From the NCBI GenBank assembly GCA_900769905.1, contig CAAGIL010000170.1, positions 40,910 to 104,909 on the forward strand: a stretch of 64,000 nucleotides of DNA, written 5' to 3'. This document shows, piece by piece, positions 27,178-35,487 of this stretch. Each line of letters starts with the position of its first letter. Position 1 is the stretch's first letter. The position numbers were made by a program, and so were the translations under genes. Under the pieces are notes generated by a model, which did not search any database, had not been told where the DNA came from, and saw nothing but the letters and a program-made list of their open reading frames with translations. Source of the DNA: Rikenellaceae bacterium (lineage in GTDB: Bacteria; Bacteroidota; Bacteroidia; Bacteroidales; UBA932).

Positions 27178-28463
27178 AAGTATTGATGTTCGGTTGGGAG
27201 TTCCCGCCTCATATCGCAGGCGGACTCGGAACTGCCTGTGAAGGCATAGTCAAGGGCCTTGCCCACAACGGAGTGGAAGTGCTTTTCGTGATGCCTTCCG
27301 CCTCGGGAGACGAGGACCAGAGCTGCGCGAAGATACTCAACGCCAGCGACGTGGCCGTTGCTAATGTCAGCGACACGGTTGAGGAGTTCCTCGACAAGGT
27401 GAAGTTCATCAACGTGGACTCCAACATCGTGCCTTACGTGGACCCGGATGAGTATTTCGAGGCCATAGAGCAGATGAAGAAGAACAGGGTTCACGAGACC
27501 ACCGTAGGTTTCGGGCAGAAGTTCAAGTTCTCCGGAAAGTATGGCGCCAACCTCCTTGAGGAGGTGTCCCGTTACGCCCAGGTCGGCGGAACCATTGCGA
27601 TGCAGTATGACGGTCAGTTCGACGTGATCCACGCCCACGACTGGCTTACCTACCTCGCCGGAATCGCCGCCAAGGAGCTCACCGGCAAACCGCTGGTGGT
27701 GCACGTTCACGCCACCTCCTACGACAGAGGTTCTGACGATATGGTGGATACCAGGGTGCTCGCCATCGAGAAGAAGGGTATGGAGGCCGCCGACAAGGTT
27801 GTCACCGTGAGCGACCTCACCCGCAATATAGTCATCAACAAATACGGGATCGACCCGGCCAAGGTGGTGACCGTCCACAACGCCGTGGACTTCAGCGGAA
27901 GGAGCAAGATGGAAGTGGAAAGGGGAGTGAAGGACAAGATTGTAACCTTCCTCGGCCGCATCACCTTCCAGAAGGGCCCTGAGTATTTCATAGAGGCTGC
28001 GGCCAAGGTCCTGAAGAGGACCCGCAATGTCCGTTTCGTTATGGCCGGCAGCGGAGATATGATGAACAAGGCAATACGCCAGGTGGCAAGGCTCGGCATT
28101 TCCGACCGTTTCCACTTCACCGGTTTCCTCAGGGGACAGGAAGTGCAGAAGATGTTTGCACTTTCGGATGTTTATATTATGCCGTCCGTCTCCGAGCCTT
28201 TCGGCATCTCTCCGCTTGAGGCGATGCAGTCCAACGTGCCTTCAGTCATTTCCTACCAGTCCGGAGCCGCAGAGGTGCTCAAATATGCCCTCAAGGTGGA
28301 TTTCTGGGATGTCGACGCTATGGCCGACCAGATTTATGCCCTGCTCAATTATCCGGCTCTTGCCGATTTCGCAACCAAGCAGGGATACGACGAGGTAAAT
28401 GAGCTCAAGTGGGATGGAGCCACTGCAAAGCTCAAGAAAGTTTATGAATCAGTAGTCAAGTAA
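27174..28463 (+). CDS. Glycosyltransferase, probable glycogen synthase (GT4-like, GT-B fold)
   Basis: 429 residues with the GT-B layout: N-terminal MFGWEFPPHIAGGLGTACEGIVKGL, DVIHAHDWLTYLAGI, then C-terminal FLGRITFQKGPEYFIEAA and the nucleotide-sugar site MPSVSEPFGISPLEAMQSNVPSV (E-x7-E pattern). Starch/glycogen-synthase-like proteins share the PPHIAGGLG loop. Being fourth-codon-overlapped with the debranching gene and inside a glycogen operon makes glucan chain elongation the best inference. Whether the donor is UDP- or ADP-glucose cannot be read from the sequence, and no glgC is nearby. Confidence 0.82.
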   Translation: MKVLMFGWEFPPHIAGGLGTACEGIVKGLAHNGVEVLFVMPSASGDEDQSCAKILNASDVAVANVSDTVEEFLDKVKFINVDSNIVPYVDPDEYFEAIEQMKKNRVHETTVGFGQKFKFSGKYGANLLEEVSRYAQVGGTIAMQYDGQFDVIHAHDWLTYLAGIAAKELTGKPLVVHVHATSYDRGSDDMVDTRVLAIEKKGMEAADKVVTVSDLTRNIVINKYGIDPAKVVTVHNAVDFSGRSKMEVERGVKDKIVTFLGRITFQKGPEYFIEAAAKVLKRTRNVRFVMAGSGDMMNKAIRQVARLGISDRFHFTGFLRGQEVQKMFALSDVYIMPSVSEPFGISPLEAMQSNVPSVISYQSGAAEVLKYALKVDFWDVDAMADQIYALLNYPALADFATKQGYDEVNELKWDGATAKLKKVYESVVK

Positions 28464-28467
28464 CAAT

Positions 28468-29664
28468 ATGAAAAAATCAGTTTGCCTTTACTTCCAGGTA
28501 CACCAGCCGACCAGACTCCGCCTTTATCGTTTCTTTGATATAGGCAAGGATTCCCACTACTACGACGACTTCGCCAACAGGACCATACTCAAGAGGATAG
28601 CCCAAAAGTGCTACCTCCCTATGAATGAGCTGCTGCTGGATGCCATCAAATGCAACAAGGGTAAGTTCAAGCTTGCCTTCTCGATATCAGGTTCCGCTCT
28701 CGAGCAGTTTGACCGTTATGCTCCGGAAGTGATTGACAGCTTCAGGAAGCTCGCGGATACCGGTTGCGTGGAGTTCCTCTGCGAAACCTACAACCATTCG
28801 CTTGCCTCCCTTGCCTCCAGGCAGGAATTCGAGCATCAGGTGAATAAGCACAAGGAAGCCATAGAGCACTATTTCGGAGTGACTCCAAAGACCTTCCGCA
28901 ACACCGAGCTCATCTATTCCGACAGCATAGGAAAGGATGTCTATGATCTCGGATTCAAGACCATACTCACCGAAGGCGCCCGCCACATTATGGGATGGCA
29001 GAGCCCTAACTACCTTTACAGGAACGACATCAAGAGCGGCCTGAAGGTGCTTTTGAGGAACTACTCCCTCAGCGACGACATAGCCTTCCGCTTCTCCAAC
29101 AGGGGATGGTCCGAGTGGCCTCTCACTGCCGAGAAATATGTGGGATGGCTCAAGGCTGCTGAAGGTGAAATCGTAAACCTCTTTATGGATTATGAGACCT
29201 TCGGAGAGCATCAGAGTGAGGATTGCGGCATCTTCAGCTTTATGCGTGCCCTTGCCGATTTCGTATGCAAGGATTCCGAGCTTGAATTCGTCACCCCTTC
29301 AAGGGCTGCCACCAAGCACAAGCCTGTGGGTGAAATCTCCGTACCGGAGGCCATTTCCTGGGCTGACGAAGAGAGGGATCTCTCCGCCTGGCTCGGAAAC
29401 GAGCTTCAGCAGGATGCCTACAACAAGCTCTACGCCCTCGAGGAGAAGCTTTCCCTCGCCGACAACGAGGCGCTCTGGGCAGACTACGGCCACCTTCAGG
29501 AGAGCGACCACCTGTATTATATGTGCACCAAATTCTTCTCTGACGGAGAAGTGCACAGCCGTTTCAACCCTTATTCCGGACCGTATGACGCGTTCATCAA
29601 CTATATGAACGTGCTCAGCGACTTCAGCATCAGGGTCAACAATGCCATTGCAGAAAAACAATAA
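28468..29664 (+). CDS. GH57 alpha-amylase/alpha-glucanotransferase
   Basis: 398 residues without a signal peptide, so it acts on cytoplasmic glucan. GH57 signatures in order: YFQVHQPTRLRLY at the N-terminus, CETYNHSLASL, nucleophile Glu147 in FRNTELIYSD, GWSEWP and acid/base Asp241 in LFMDYETFGEHQ. Specificity (amylase, transferase or branching) cannot be decided by eye; the short length without a C-terminal helical domain argues for a minimal alpha-amylase-type. 4 nt after the glucosyltransferase and 25 nt before the phosphorylase gene. Confidence 0.88.
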   Translation: MKKSVCLYFQVHQPTRLRLYRFFDIGKDSHYYDDFANRTILKRIAQKCYLPMNELLLDAIKCNKGKFKLAFSISGSALEQFDRYAPEVIDSFRKLADTGCVEFLCETYNHSLASLASRQEFEHQVNKHKEAIEHYFGVTPKTFRNTELIYSDSIGKDVYDLGFKTILTEGARHIMGWQSPNYLYRNDIKSGLKVLLRNYSLSDDIAFRFSNRGWSEWPLTAEKYVGWLKAAEGEIVNLFMDYETFGEHQSEDCGIFSFMRALADFVCKDSELEFVTPSRAATKHKPVGEISVPEAISWADEERDLSAWLGNELQQDAYNKLYALEEKLSLADNEALWADYGHLQESDHLYYMCTKFFSDGEVHSRFNPYSGPYDAFINYMNVLSDFSIRVNNAIAEKQ

Positions 29665-29689
29665 ACTAGTAGTGTATATTTTATAAAAG

Positions 29690-32248
29690 ATGAACAGAAA
29701 CGAAATTGGAGCACCATCGTGGAAGAGCGTTATGGTGACTCGACACCTCCCGGAGAAGCTTTCGGGCCTTGAAACCCTTTGTAAGAATCTCTGGTGGTGC
29801 TGGAACGATAACGCCAAAGCCCTCTTCAAGAGCATTGATTATGACCTTTGGCACAAGTCCGGTCATAACCCGATGGAAATCCTTGACAAAGTCAGCTACA
29901 AGAGATATGTAGCTCTCTCAAAGGACGAGGAATTCGTTGCCCGCCTCGACAAGGTGATGCAGGAGTTCAACTCGTATATGGCAAAGAAATCTGAAAGAGT
30001 TGAGCCGTCAGTAGCCTACTTCTGCATGGAGTATGGACTTGACACCTCTTTGAAGATCTACTCAGGCGGTCTCGGCATTCTTGCCGGAGACTACCTCAAG
30101 GAGACCAGCGATATGAACGTGAACCTCGTTGCTGTCGGACTCCTCTACAGGTATGGATACTTCACCCAGAGGCTTACTCCTCAGGGAAATCAGGTTGCGG
30201 AGTATCAGGCCCAGGACTTCCTCAAGATTCCTGCCGAGCCTGTAATTGACGAGAACGGAGTATGGAAGACCATCAAGGTTGCTCTTCCGGGAAGGGATAT
30301 GACAGCCCGCATCTGGAAGGTTGCCGTGGGAAGGACAGACCTCTATCTGCTCGACACCGACTTCGAAGCCAATATTCCTGAAGACAGGCAGGTGACCCAC
30401 CAGCTCTACGGAGGTGACTGGGAGAACCGTCTCAAGCAGGAAATCCTGCTCGGTATAGGCGGCGTACGCGCACTGCGCGCCCTCGGACTCAATCCGACCA
30501 TTTACCATTACAATGAAGGACATGCAGCCTTCGCCGGTCTTGAGAGACTGCGCGAGTGCATGCAGGGCGGCCACCTTAGCTATGCCGAGTCAATGGAGCT
30601 CATCAGGGCTACCGGACTCTTCACTACCCATACCCCTGTTCCTGCAGGCCACGATGCCTTCACTGACGAGCTCCTCGGCAAGTACATAGGCTCATACCTC
30701 CCGACCATCGGTATCGACTGGCATACCCTTATGACCCTTGGCAAGATCAATCCTGACAATCACGACGAGAAGTTCTCAATGAGCTCCCTCGCCGCCAATA
30801 TGTCCCAGAATGTCAACGGCGTATCCATGCTTCACGGCAAGGTGAGCCAGGAGATTTTCGCGGATATGTATCCTGGATATCTTCCTGAGGAACTCTATAT
30901 CAGCTATGTCACCAACGGAGTGCACTATCCTACCTGGGCATCCAGGGACTGGAAGAAGGTTCACGCCAAGGTCTTCGGAGACCAGTTTGCAACCCACCAT
31001 TACGACAAGAGCTGCTTTGAGGGCATCTACTCCGTTTCCGATGAGGAAGTTTGGGAGACCCGCAAGCAGATGAAGAGCGAGCTCACCAAGGCTATCAAGG
31101 AGAGATTCTCTGATCCTCAGCTCTGTGCTCACTATACTCCGAAGCAGATCGTAACCATCAAGGAAAGGCTCAGCGACGATGCCCTGACCATCGGCTTTGC
31201 CCGTCGTTTCGCCACCTACAAGAGAGCAACCCTGCTCTTCAGCGACCTTGACAGGCTTGCCGAGATCGTGAACAACCCTAAGCGCCCTGTACAGTTCATC
31301 TTCGCCGGCAAGGCTCACCCTGCCGACGGAGCCGGACAGGACCTCATCAAGCAGATCATTGAAATCTCCAAGCAGGACAGGTTCCTCGGCCGCATCATCT
31401 TCGTCCCTGGATATGACATCACCCTCGCAAAGCGTATGGTTCAGGGCGTGGACGTATGGCTCAACAATCCTACCCGTCCTCTCGAGGCATCCGGTACTTC
31501 CGGAGAGAAGGCTGCAATGAACGGAGTAATGCACTTCTCCGTCCTCGACGGCTGGTGGGTTGAGGGATACAAGCCGGGTGCCGGCTGGGCCCTCCCTCTC
31601 GAGAAGACCTACGACGATCCTAACTACCAGAACGAACTGGACTCCGCCACCATCTACTCTACCATAGAGAACGAGATTGCTCCTGACTACTATGCCGTGG
31701 ATGAGAAGACGGGACTTTCACCAAAGTGGATAGGATACATCAAGAACACCATCGCCAAGGTGGCCTGTGAGTTCACCACCAACAGGATGCTCACTGACTA
31801 CTGCAACCAGTACTATATTCCTCAGTGCGAGCGCTATGCCAAGCTCTCCGCCGACAATGAGAAGGTGGCAAGGGAAATTGCCCAGTGGAAACACCTCGTT
31901 CTCGACGAGTGGAACAACATCCGCATCGTTTCCTATACCCAGCCTGACGCATCATACTCCCTCTCTGCAGATAATACTCTCAAGAGTGAGGTTGTGCTCG
32001 ACCTCGGCCGTCTCAAGCCGGAAGATATAGGAGTCGAGATGCTGTTTACCGTTTCTGACGAGAAGGGCAAGCTCCACCTCCAGGCAGTGAACGAGTTCAA
32101 GCTCGTTTCCTACGAGAACGGCAAGGCTACCTATCAGGTGGAAGTGCTCCCGGAGAGGACTGGTATGTATCAGGTAGGTACCAGGATTTATCCTAAGAAT
32201 CCTCTCCTGCCTCACAGACAGGATTTCCCTCTCGTGAAATGGCTGTAG
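29690..32248 (+). CDS. glgP: Alpha-glucan phosphorylase (GT35, DUF3417 type)
   Basis: Releases glucose-1-phosphate from glycogen with PLP. 852 residues, with the extra N-terminal region (LSGLETLCKNLWWCWNDNAKALFKSID) of the alternative bacterial phosphorylases. AYFCMEYGLDTSLKIYSGGLGILAGDYLK, HYNEGHAAF and RFATYKRATLLF are conserved; PLP Lys607 lies in ASGTSGEKAAMNG, where most family members have TSGMKA. A C-terminal beta-rich extension is present. Its last 10 nt overlap ribF. Confidence 0.93.
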   Translation: MNRNEIGAPSWKSVMVTRHLPEKLSGLETLCKNLWWCWNDNAKALFKSIDYDLWHKSGHNPMEILDKVSYKRYVALSKDEEFVARLDKVMQEFNSYMAKKSERVEPSVAYFCMEYGLDTSLKIYSGGLGILAGDYLKETSDMNVNLVAVGLLYRYGYFTQRLTPQGNQVAEYQAQDFLKIPAEPVIDENGVWKTIKVALPGRDMTARIWKVAVGRTDLYLLDTDFEANIPEDRQVTHQLYGGDWENRLKQEILLGIGGVRALRALGLNPTIYHYNEGHAAFAGLERLRECMQGGHLSYAESMELIRATGLFTTHTPVPAGHDAFTDELLGKYIGSYLPTIGIDWHTLMTLGKINPDNHDEKFSMSSLAANMSQNVNGVSMLHGKVSQEIFADMYPGYLPEELYISYVTNGVHYPTWASRDWKKVHAKVFGDQFATHHYDKSCFEGIYSVSDEEVWETRKQMKSELTKAIKERFSDPQLCAHYTPKQIVTIKERLSDDALTIGFARRFATYKRATLLFSDLDRLAEIVNNPKRPVQFIFAGKAHPADGAGQDLIKQIIEISKQDRFLGRIIFVPGYDITLAKRMVQGVDVWLNNPTRPLEASGTSGEKAAMNGVMHFSVLDGWWVEGYKPGAGWALPLEKTYDDPNYQNELDSATIYSTIENEIAPDYYAVDEKTGLSPKWIGYIKNTIAKVACEFTTNRMLTDYCNQYYIPQCERYAKLSADNEKVAREIAQWKHLVLDEWNNIRIVSYTQPDASYSLSADNTLKSEVVLDLGRLKPEDIGVEMLFTVSDEKGKLHLQAVNEFKLVSYENGKATYQVEVLPERTGMYQVGTRIYPKNPLLPHRQDFPLVKWL

Positions 32249-33105
32249 CGGCCACAGGTTTTTTTGACGGTGTCCATCTTGGACACCGTGAAGTTCTGAA
32301 GACACTCGTCTCCTCGGCCCGTGAAAGGGGCGAGGAGGCGCTTGTCATTACTTTCTCCCAACATCCGAGGACTGTGCTTCAGCAGGATGCCGGGAAACTC
32401 AGATTTCTTACCACTCCCGAGGAGAAGCGCCTTCTGCTCGAATCAGCCGGAGCGGGACGCGTGGAAACCATCCCTTTCACACGGGAGTTCGCTTCCCTGA
32501 GTGCGCGGGAATATATTTCCGAGCTGCTCGTGAAGCGTTACGGAGTAAGCAGTCTGATTCTGGGATACGACAACAGGCTGGGCAGCGACAGGCTCGGTAC
32601 CCCTCAACTCCGGGAACTCTGCGCCGGAATGGGCCTGGATGCAAGGATTGTCCCTCCTTACCGTCTTGCGGACGGAAGTACGGTAAGCTCCACCAAGATC
32701 CGTGACCTGATAGCCTCCGGAAAGATAGAGGAGGCCAATGCGATGCTCGGAGGGCGTTATATGCTTTCTGGCGTAGTGGTCAGCGGGAAGCAGCTAGGCA
32801 GGACCATAGGCTTTCCCACTGCCAACACCGTCTGCTCCAATCCGCTCAAACTGGTGCCGGGAAGGGGAGTGTACGTGACGGAAGTTACCGTCCAGGGCCG
32901 TCGATACTATGGGATGACCAATGTCGGAGATGTGATCGAGACCAACATCTTCGACTTCGATGAAAGCATTTACGGTCTCGAACTGGAGCTCAGGTTCATA
33001 ACGCGCATCCGCGATATGAGAGCCATGAACGGTCTGGAGGAGCTGAAAAAACAACTCTCCCTGGACCGCAGCGCAGCCAGGGAGATTATCTCTTCCTTGA
33101 TTTAG
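32239..33105 (+). CDS. ribF: Bifunctional riboflavin kinase/FMN adenylyltransferase
   Basis: Makes FMN and FAD. 288 residues. Adenylyltransferase half: ATGFFDGVHLGHREVL, LGYDNRLGSDR, VSSTKIRDLIASGKIEEAN; kinase half: GRTIGFPTANT, GRGVYVTEV, MTNVGD and FDFDESIYGLELEL. The N-terminus is short, beginning only a few residues before the HxGH motif. It overlaps the end of glgP by 10 nt, so it is probably coupled to the glycogen operon although functionally unrelated. The stop is 2 nt from that of the convergent lipoprotein gene. Confidence 0.94.
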   Translation: MAVAATGFFDGVHLGHREVLKTLVSSARERGEEALVITFSQHPRTVLQQDAGKLRFLTTPEEKRLLLESAGAGRVETIPFTREFASLSAREYISELLVKRYGVSSLILGYDNRLGSDRLGTPQLRELCAGMGLDARIVPPYRLADGSTVSSTKIRDLIASGKIEEANAMLGGRYMLSGVVVSGKQLGRTIGFPTANTVCSNPLKLVPGRGVYVTEVTVQGRRYYGMTNVGDVIETNIFDFDESIYGLELELRFITRIRDMRAMNGLEELKKQLSLDRSAAREIISSLI

Positions 33106-33107
33106 GA

Positions 33108-34205
33108 TTATTTCAGCACTTTGTCAAGCACTTTCCTGAGTCCGTCCTCTCCGCTCACCGACTCGGAGTACAGGTCTCCGTCTACAATGAGGAAGGAATT
33201 CGGCAGGGAAGTGACATTGTAAAGATTTACAGGGGATGCGCAGCCAAGCCCGTCGTTCACATTGATCCACGGGAGCTTCTGAGAACTTACGACTGAACCC
33301 CAGAGAGCCTTGTCCGCAGTCACGCATATGGAATAAATCTCGAAACCGCGTTCGTGATACTTGTTGTACAGAGGAAGCAGCGAGTCGAGGTTCAGCATCT
33401 TCTGTGCTACGTCAGAGGCATCCCAGAAATGCACCATAATTACCTTTGAATCAATGGAACTGAGAGCTTTCTGCTCTCCGTTGATGTCCGGGAGCTTGAT
33501 GTCCGGGTATGAGATTTCGGTAGCATTGCGGAGCTGACCGTCAAGTTCCATCAACTTCATCCTTCTGGCAGCCTCCTTCTCAAGAGCCTTAACATAGCGT
33601 GACTCAGGGTAAACCTTCTTCAGGGAATCAGCGGCAGATCTGAAGATAAGTGCATCGGACGGCTGGTTGAACACCGGTGTATCCGGTCCCAGCTGTTCGT
33701 AGAGCACCGGGATGACGGTCAGGGAGAAAGGATTGCTGATCACATATTTGACACTGTTGCGGTAGTGCTGGAGATAGGTCTTGGCCATTGCCGGGCCGTC
33801 GCCTATCACGGAGTCCATATTCTTGATGAAATCGATGTATTCCTTGTCGACTTCGGCAAGTTTGACAGACCCTTCAGAACCTTCTACCCGGCAGTTGCCA
33901 AGGGTGTCGGTCACCACCTTTGCCTGCTCGCCCTTCTCAAGAAGCAGGGCTGCGATGCGGGTGTCGCCGTAGAAAAGATAAATGAACTCGGGTTCTCCCT
34001 TCTTTACCTTGACCTTGTAACTGAATGAGCCGTCGCCGGCTGTCTTTACGGTATCGAGCACGGAAAATTTGTTGACTTCCAGCTGCTTGAGTACTATGTC
34101 CTTCTCTGCTGCTCCTTCAATCCTTCCGGAAATGCCGGCATTCCCGGAGCAGGCTGCAATCGACAGGGAGGCGATCAGAATCAAAGCGGATTTATTGATT
34201 TTCAT
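33108..34205 (-). CDS. Thioredoxin-fold lipoprotein (TlpA/DUF4369-like) lacking CXXC
   Basis: 365 residues. Lipoprotein signal MKINKSALILIASLSIAAC with lipobox ending at Cys19. An N-terminal DUF4369-like domain (ISGRIEGAAEKDIVLKQLEVNKFSVLDTVKTAGDGSFSYKV) is followed by a helical linker and a thioredoxin-like domain (about 250-365) with DIKLPDINGEQKALSSIDSKVIMVHFWD and the cis-Pro loop TSLPNSFLI. Where TlpA/ResA have WCxPC this protein reads WDASDVAQ, so it cannot do thiol exchange. An upstream in-frame ATG lies inside the hit gene; the ATG at 34205 gives the signal peptide. It overlaps hit by 14 nt. Confidence 0.82.
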   Translation of the reverse strand: MKINKSALILIASLSIAACSGNAGISGRIEGAAEKDIVLKQLEVNKFSVLDTVKTAGDGSFSYKVKVKKGEPEFIYLFYGDTRIAALLLEKGEQAKVVTDTLGNCRVEGSEGSVKLAEVDKEYIDFIKNMDSVIGDGPAMAKTYLQHYRNSVKYVISNPFSLTVIPVLYEQLGPDTPVFNQPSDALIFRSAADSLKKVYPESRYVKALEKEAARRMKLMELDGQLRNATEISYPDIKLPDINGEQKALSSIDSKVIMVHFWDASDVAQKMLNLDSLLPLYNKYHERGFEIYSICVTADKALWGSVVSSQKLPWINVNDGLGCASPVNLYNVTSLPNSFLIVDGDLYSESVSGEDGLRKVLDKVLK

Positions 34206-34596
34206 AAGCTGATAATATTGCGGCAGCAGTCTGTGCCATTTGTTCTTTGGTGAATTCCGGGCGCTTCTTGCGGAAGTCCATATCGGCTTCGCTCTGGAGA
34301 GGAATGAGGTGGATATGGGTATGGGGAACTTCCATACCAAGCACTGCAACCCCAACCCTCTTGCACGGTACGGCCTGTTTGAGGGCTACGGCAACCTTGC
34401 GGGCAAAAGCCCAAAGTCCTTCGTAGGTGTCAGTGTCCAGATTGAAGATATAGTCGTCTTCCGTATGCTTCGGAATGACGAGGGTATGTCCGAGGGCAAG
34501 CGGACTGATGTCGAGGAAGGCGTAGTAGTTCTCGTCTTCGGCGACTTTCCAGGAAGGAATCTCACCCTTGGCAATTTTTGTGAAGATGGTTGCCAT
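34192..34596 (-). CDS. HIT family nucleotide-binding hydrolase
   Basis: 134 residues with the histidine-triad motif HTHIHLIP preceded by GMEVP; N-terminus FTKIAKGEIPSWKVAEDENYYAFLDISPLALGHTLVIPKHTEDD is typical of HinT-like purine-nucleoside phosphoramidases. The substrate in this organism is unknown. Its ATG shares one base with the greA stop (TAATG) and its end overlaps the lipoprotein gene, so greA-hit-lipoprotein form one translationally coupled unit. Confidence 0.9.
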   Translation of the reverse strand: MATIFTKIAKGEIPSWKVAEDENYYAFLDISPLALGHTLVIPKHTEDDYIFNLDTDTYEGLWAFARKVAVALKQAVPCKRVGVAVLGMEVPHTHIHLIPLQSEADMDFRKKRPEFTKEQMAQTAAAILSAYENQ

Positions 34597-35066
34597 TAAA
34601 TTGAAATTTCAAGGATTTTGAACTTTATGATTCCTGACGGAGCCTTAGCCTCGACAGTCTCTCCTGCGCCGTGTCCGAGCAGGGCCTTGGCTATAGGGGT
34701 AGTGGAGGCAAGCTTGCCCTTGGAGAAGTCGGCTTCGCTTTCTCCCACGATGGTGAACTCCATAATTCTTCCGTTATTCAGATTCTCCACCTTGACCTTG
34801 TTGAGCATCTGCACCTTGTCGGTGCTGAGCTGGGAGTTGTCGAGAACCTTGGCATTGACAATCATGTTCTGGAGATTGGCAATCTTCATCTCAAGCAGCC
34901 CCTGGGCTTCACGGGCGGATTCATATTCGGCATTTTCGGAGAGGTCGCCCTTCTCTCTGGCTTCCGCGATGGCAGCGGAAATTACGGGCCTTTGAGCCAG
35001 AGCTTCAGCAAGCTCTTTCTTTATCTTGTCAAGGCCTTCCTGACTCATTAAGTGAACTTGATTCAT
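34596..35066 (-). CDS. greA: Transcript cleavage factor GreA
   Basis: Rescues backtracked RNA polymerase by stimulating RNA cleavage. About 157 residues from the ATG at 35066. The N-terminal coiled coil carries the acidic tip (EAREKGDLSENAEYESAREAQG, with the invariant Asp and Glu), and the C-terminal FKBP-like domain has QMLNKVKVENL, FTIVGESEADFSKGKLASTTPIAKALLG. The start could be the ATG six codons later; an earlier one would run through the leader hairpin. The leader contains a terminator-like hairpin ending 13 nt before the ATG. Confidence 0.93.
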   Translation of the reverse strand: MNQVHLMSQEGLDKIKKELAEALAQRPVISAAIAEAREKGDLSENAEYESAREAQGLLEMKIANLQNMIVNAKVLDNSQLSTDKVQMLNKVKVENLNNGRIMEFTIVGESEADFSKGKLASTTPIAKALLGHGAGETVEAKAPSGIIKFKILEISI

Positions 35067-35078
35067 AATAAAGCAATT

Positions 35079-35110
35079 AAAAAGGAGTCCTGCCGGCAGG
35101 CAGAACCCTT
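35079..35110 (-). terminator. Terminator-like hairpin in the greA leader (possible attenuator)
   Basis: Leftward: AAGGGTTCTGCC (35110-35099), loop TGCC, GGCAGGACTCCTT (35094-35082, one bulged T), then a T-run to 35079. It follows the greA -7 box and precedes the ATG at 35066. Confidence 0.6.
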
Positions 35111-35120
35111 GTGTCCTTTG

Positions 35121-35128
35121 CAAAGATA
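35121..35128 (-). promoter_or_regulatory. greA -7 promoter box (TATCTTTG)
   Basis: TATCTTTG reads leftward at 35128-35121; transcription would start near 35115, giving a leader of about 50 nt that contains the hairpin at 35079-35110. No clear -33. Confidence 0.5.
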
Positions 35129-35141
35129 CGAAATTTTCGGA

Positions 35142-35486
35142 TTATTCCTCGTATTTGGGCTTAAGTATTTCGGAATAAATGATCATTTTCTTCTTCTCCT
35201 CGTCGCTCAGGGTAAAAGGCTTGGCTTCGCGAGGCTCCTCCACTACTGAAACTGCGGGCTGCTCCGGCTTGGAAACGGTTTTGCTGTTGCCCGCTGACTT
35301 TGCCGCTGCCGGCTTTCCTTTGGCCCTTAGCAGGCTGGTGCCTTCCTTAGGGCTGCTGTTCCTGTCCTGCTCATCTTCAGCGTCCCGGGGCGGAAGCGGC
35401 TGAAACTTGACGTCAACCTTCTGTTTCGCCTTGAACAATGCAATCACGGGTATTGCCAGGAATACCAATACTATCAGAATTTCCAT
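35142..35486 (-). CDS. Small single-pass membrane protein of unknown function
   Basis: 114 residues. One N-terminal membrane helix (EILIVLVFLAIPVIALF) followed by a soluble, charged, low-complexity tail rich in Lys, Glu, Ser and Ala, ending in a possible helix (LSDEEKKKMIIYSEILKPKYEE). The tail would face the cytoplasm by the positive-inside rule. It starts 1 nt after the tsaB stop and is therefore part of cvpA-tsaB; no domain is recognised. The terminal conserved-looking motif suggests a binding partner rather than an enzyme. Confidence 0.65.
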   Translation of the reverse strand: MEILIVLVFLAIPVIALFKAKQKVDVKFQPLPPRDAEDEQDRNSSPKEGTSLLRAKGKPAAAKSAGNSKTVSKPEQPAVSVVEEPREAKPFTLSDEEKKKMIIYSEILKPKYEE

Positions 35487-35487
35487 A

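Noticed and set aside
35089..35100. Palindrome CCTGCCGGCAGG as a possible operator
   Set aside because: It is part of the larger greA leader hairpin with a U-tract, which explains it better as an RNA structure.
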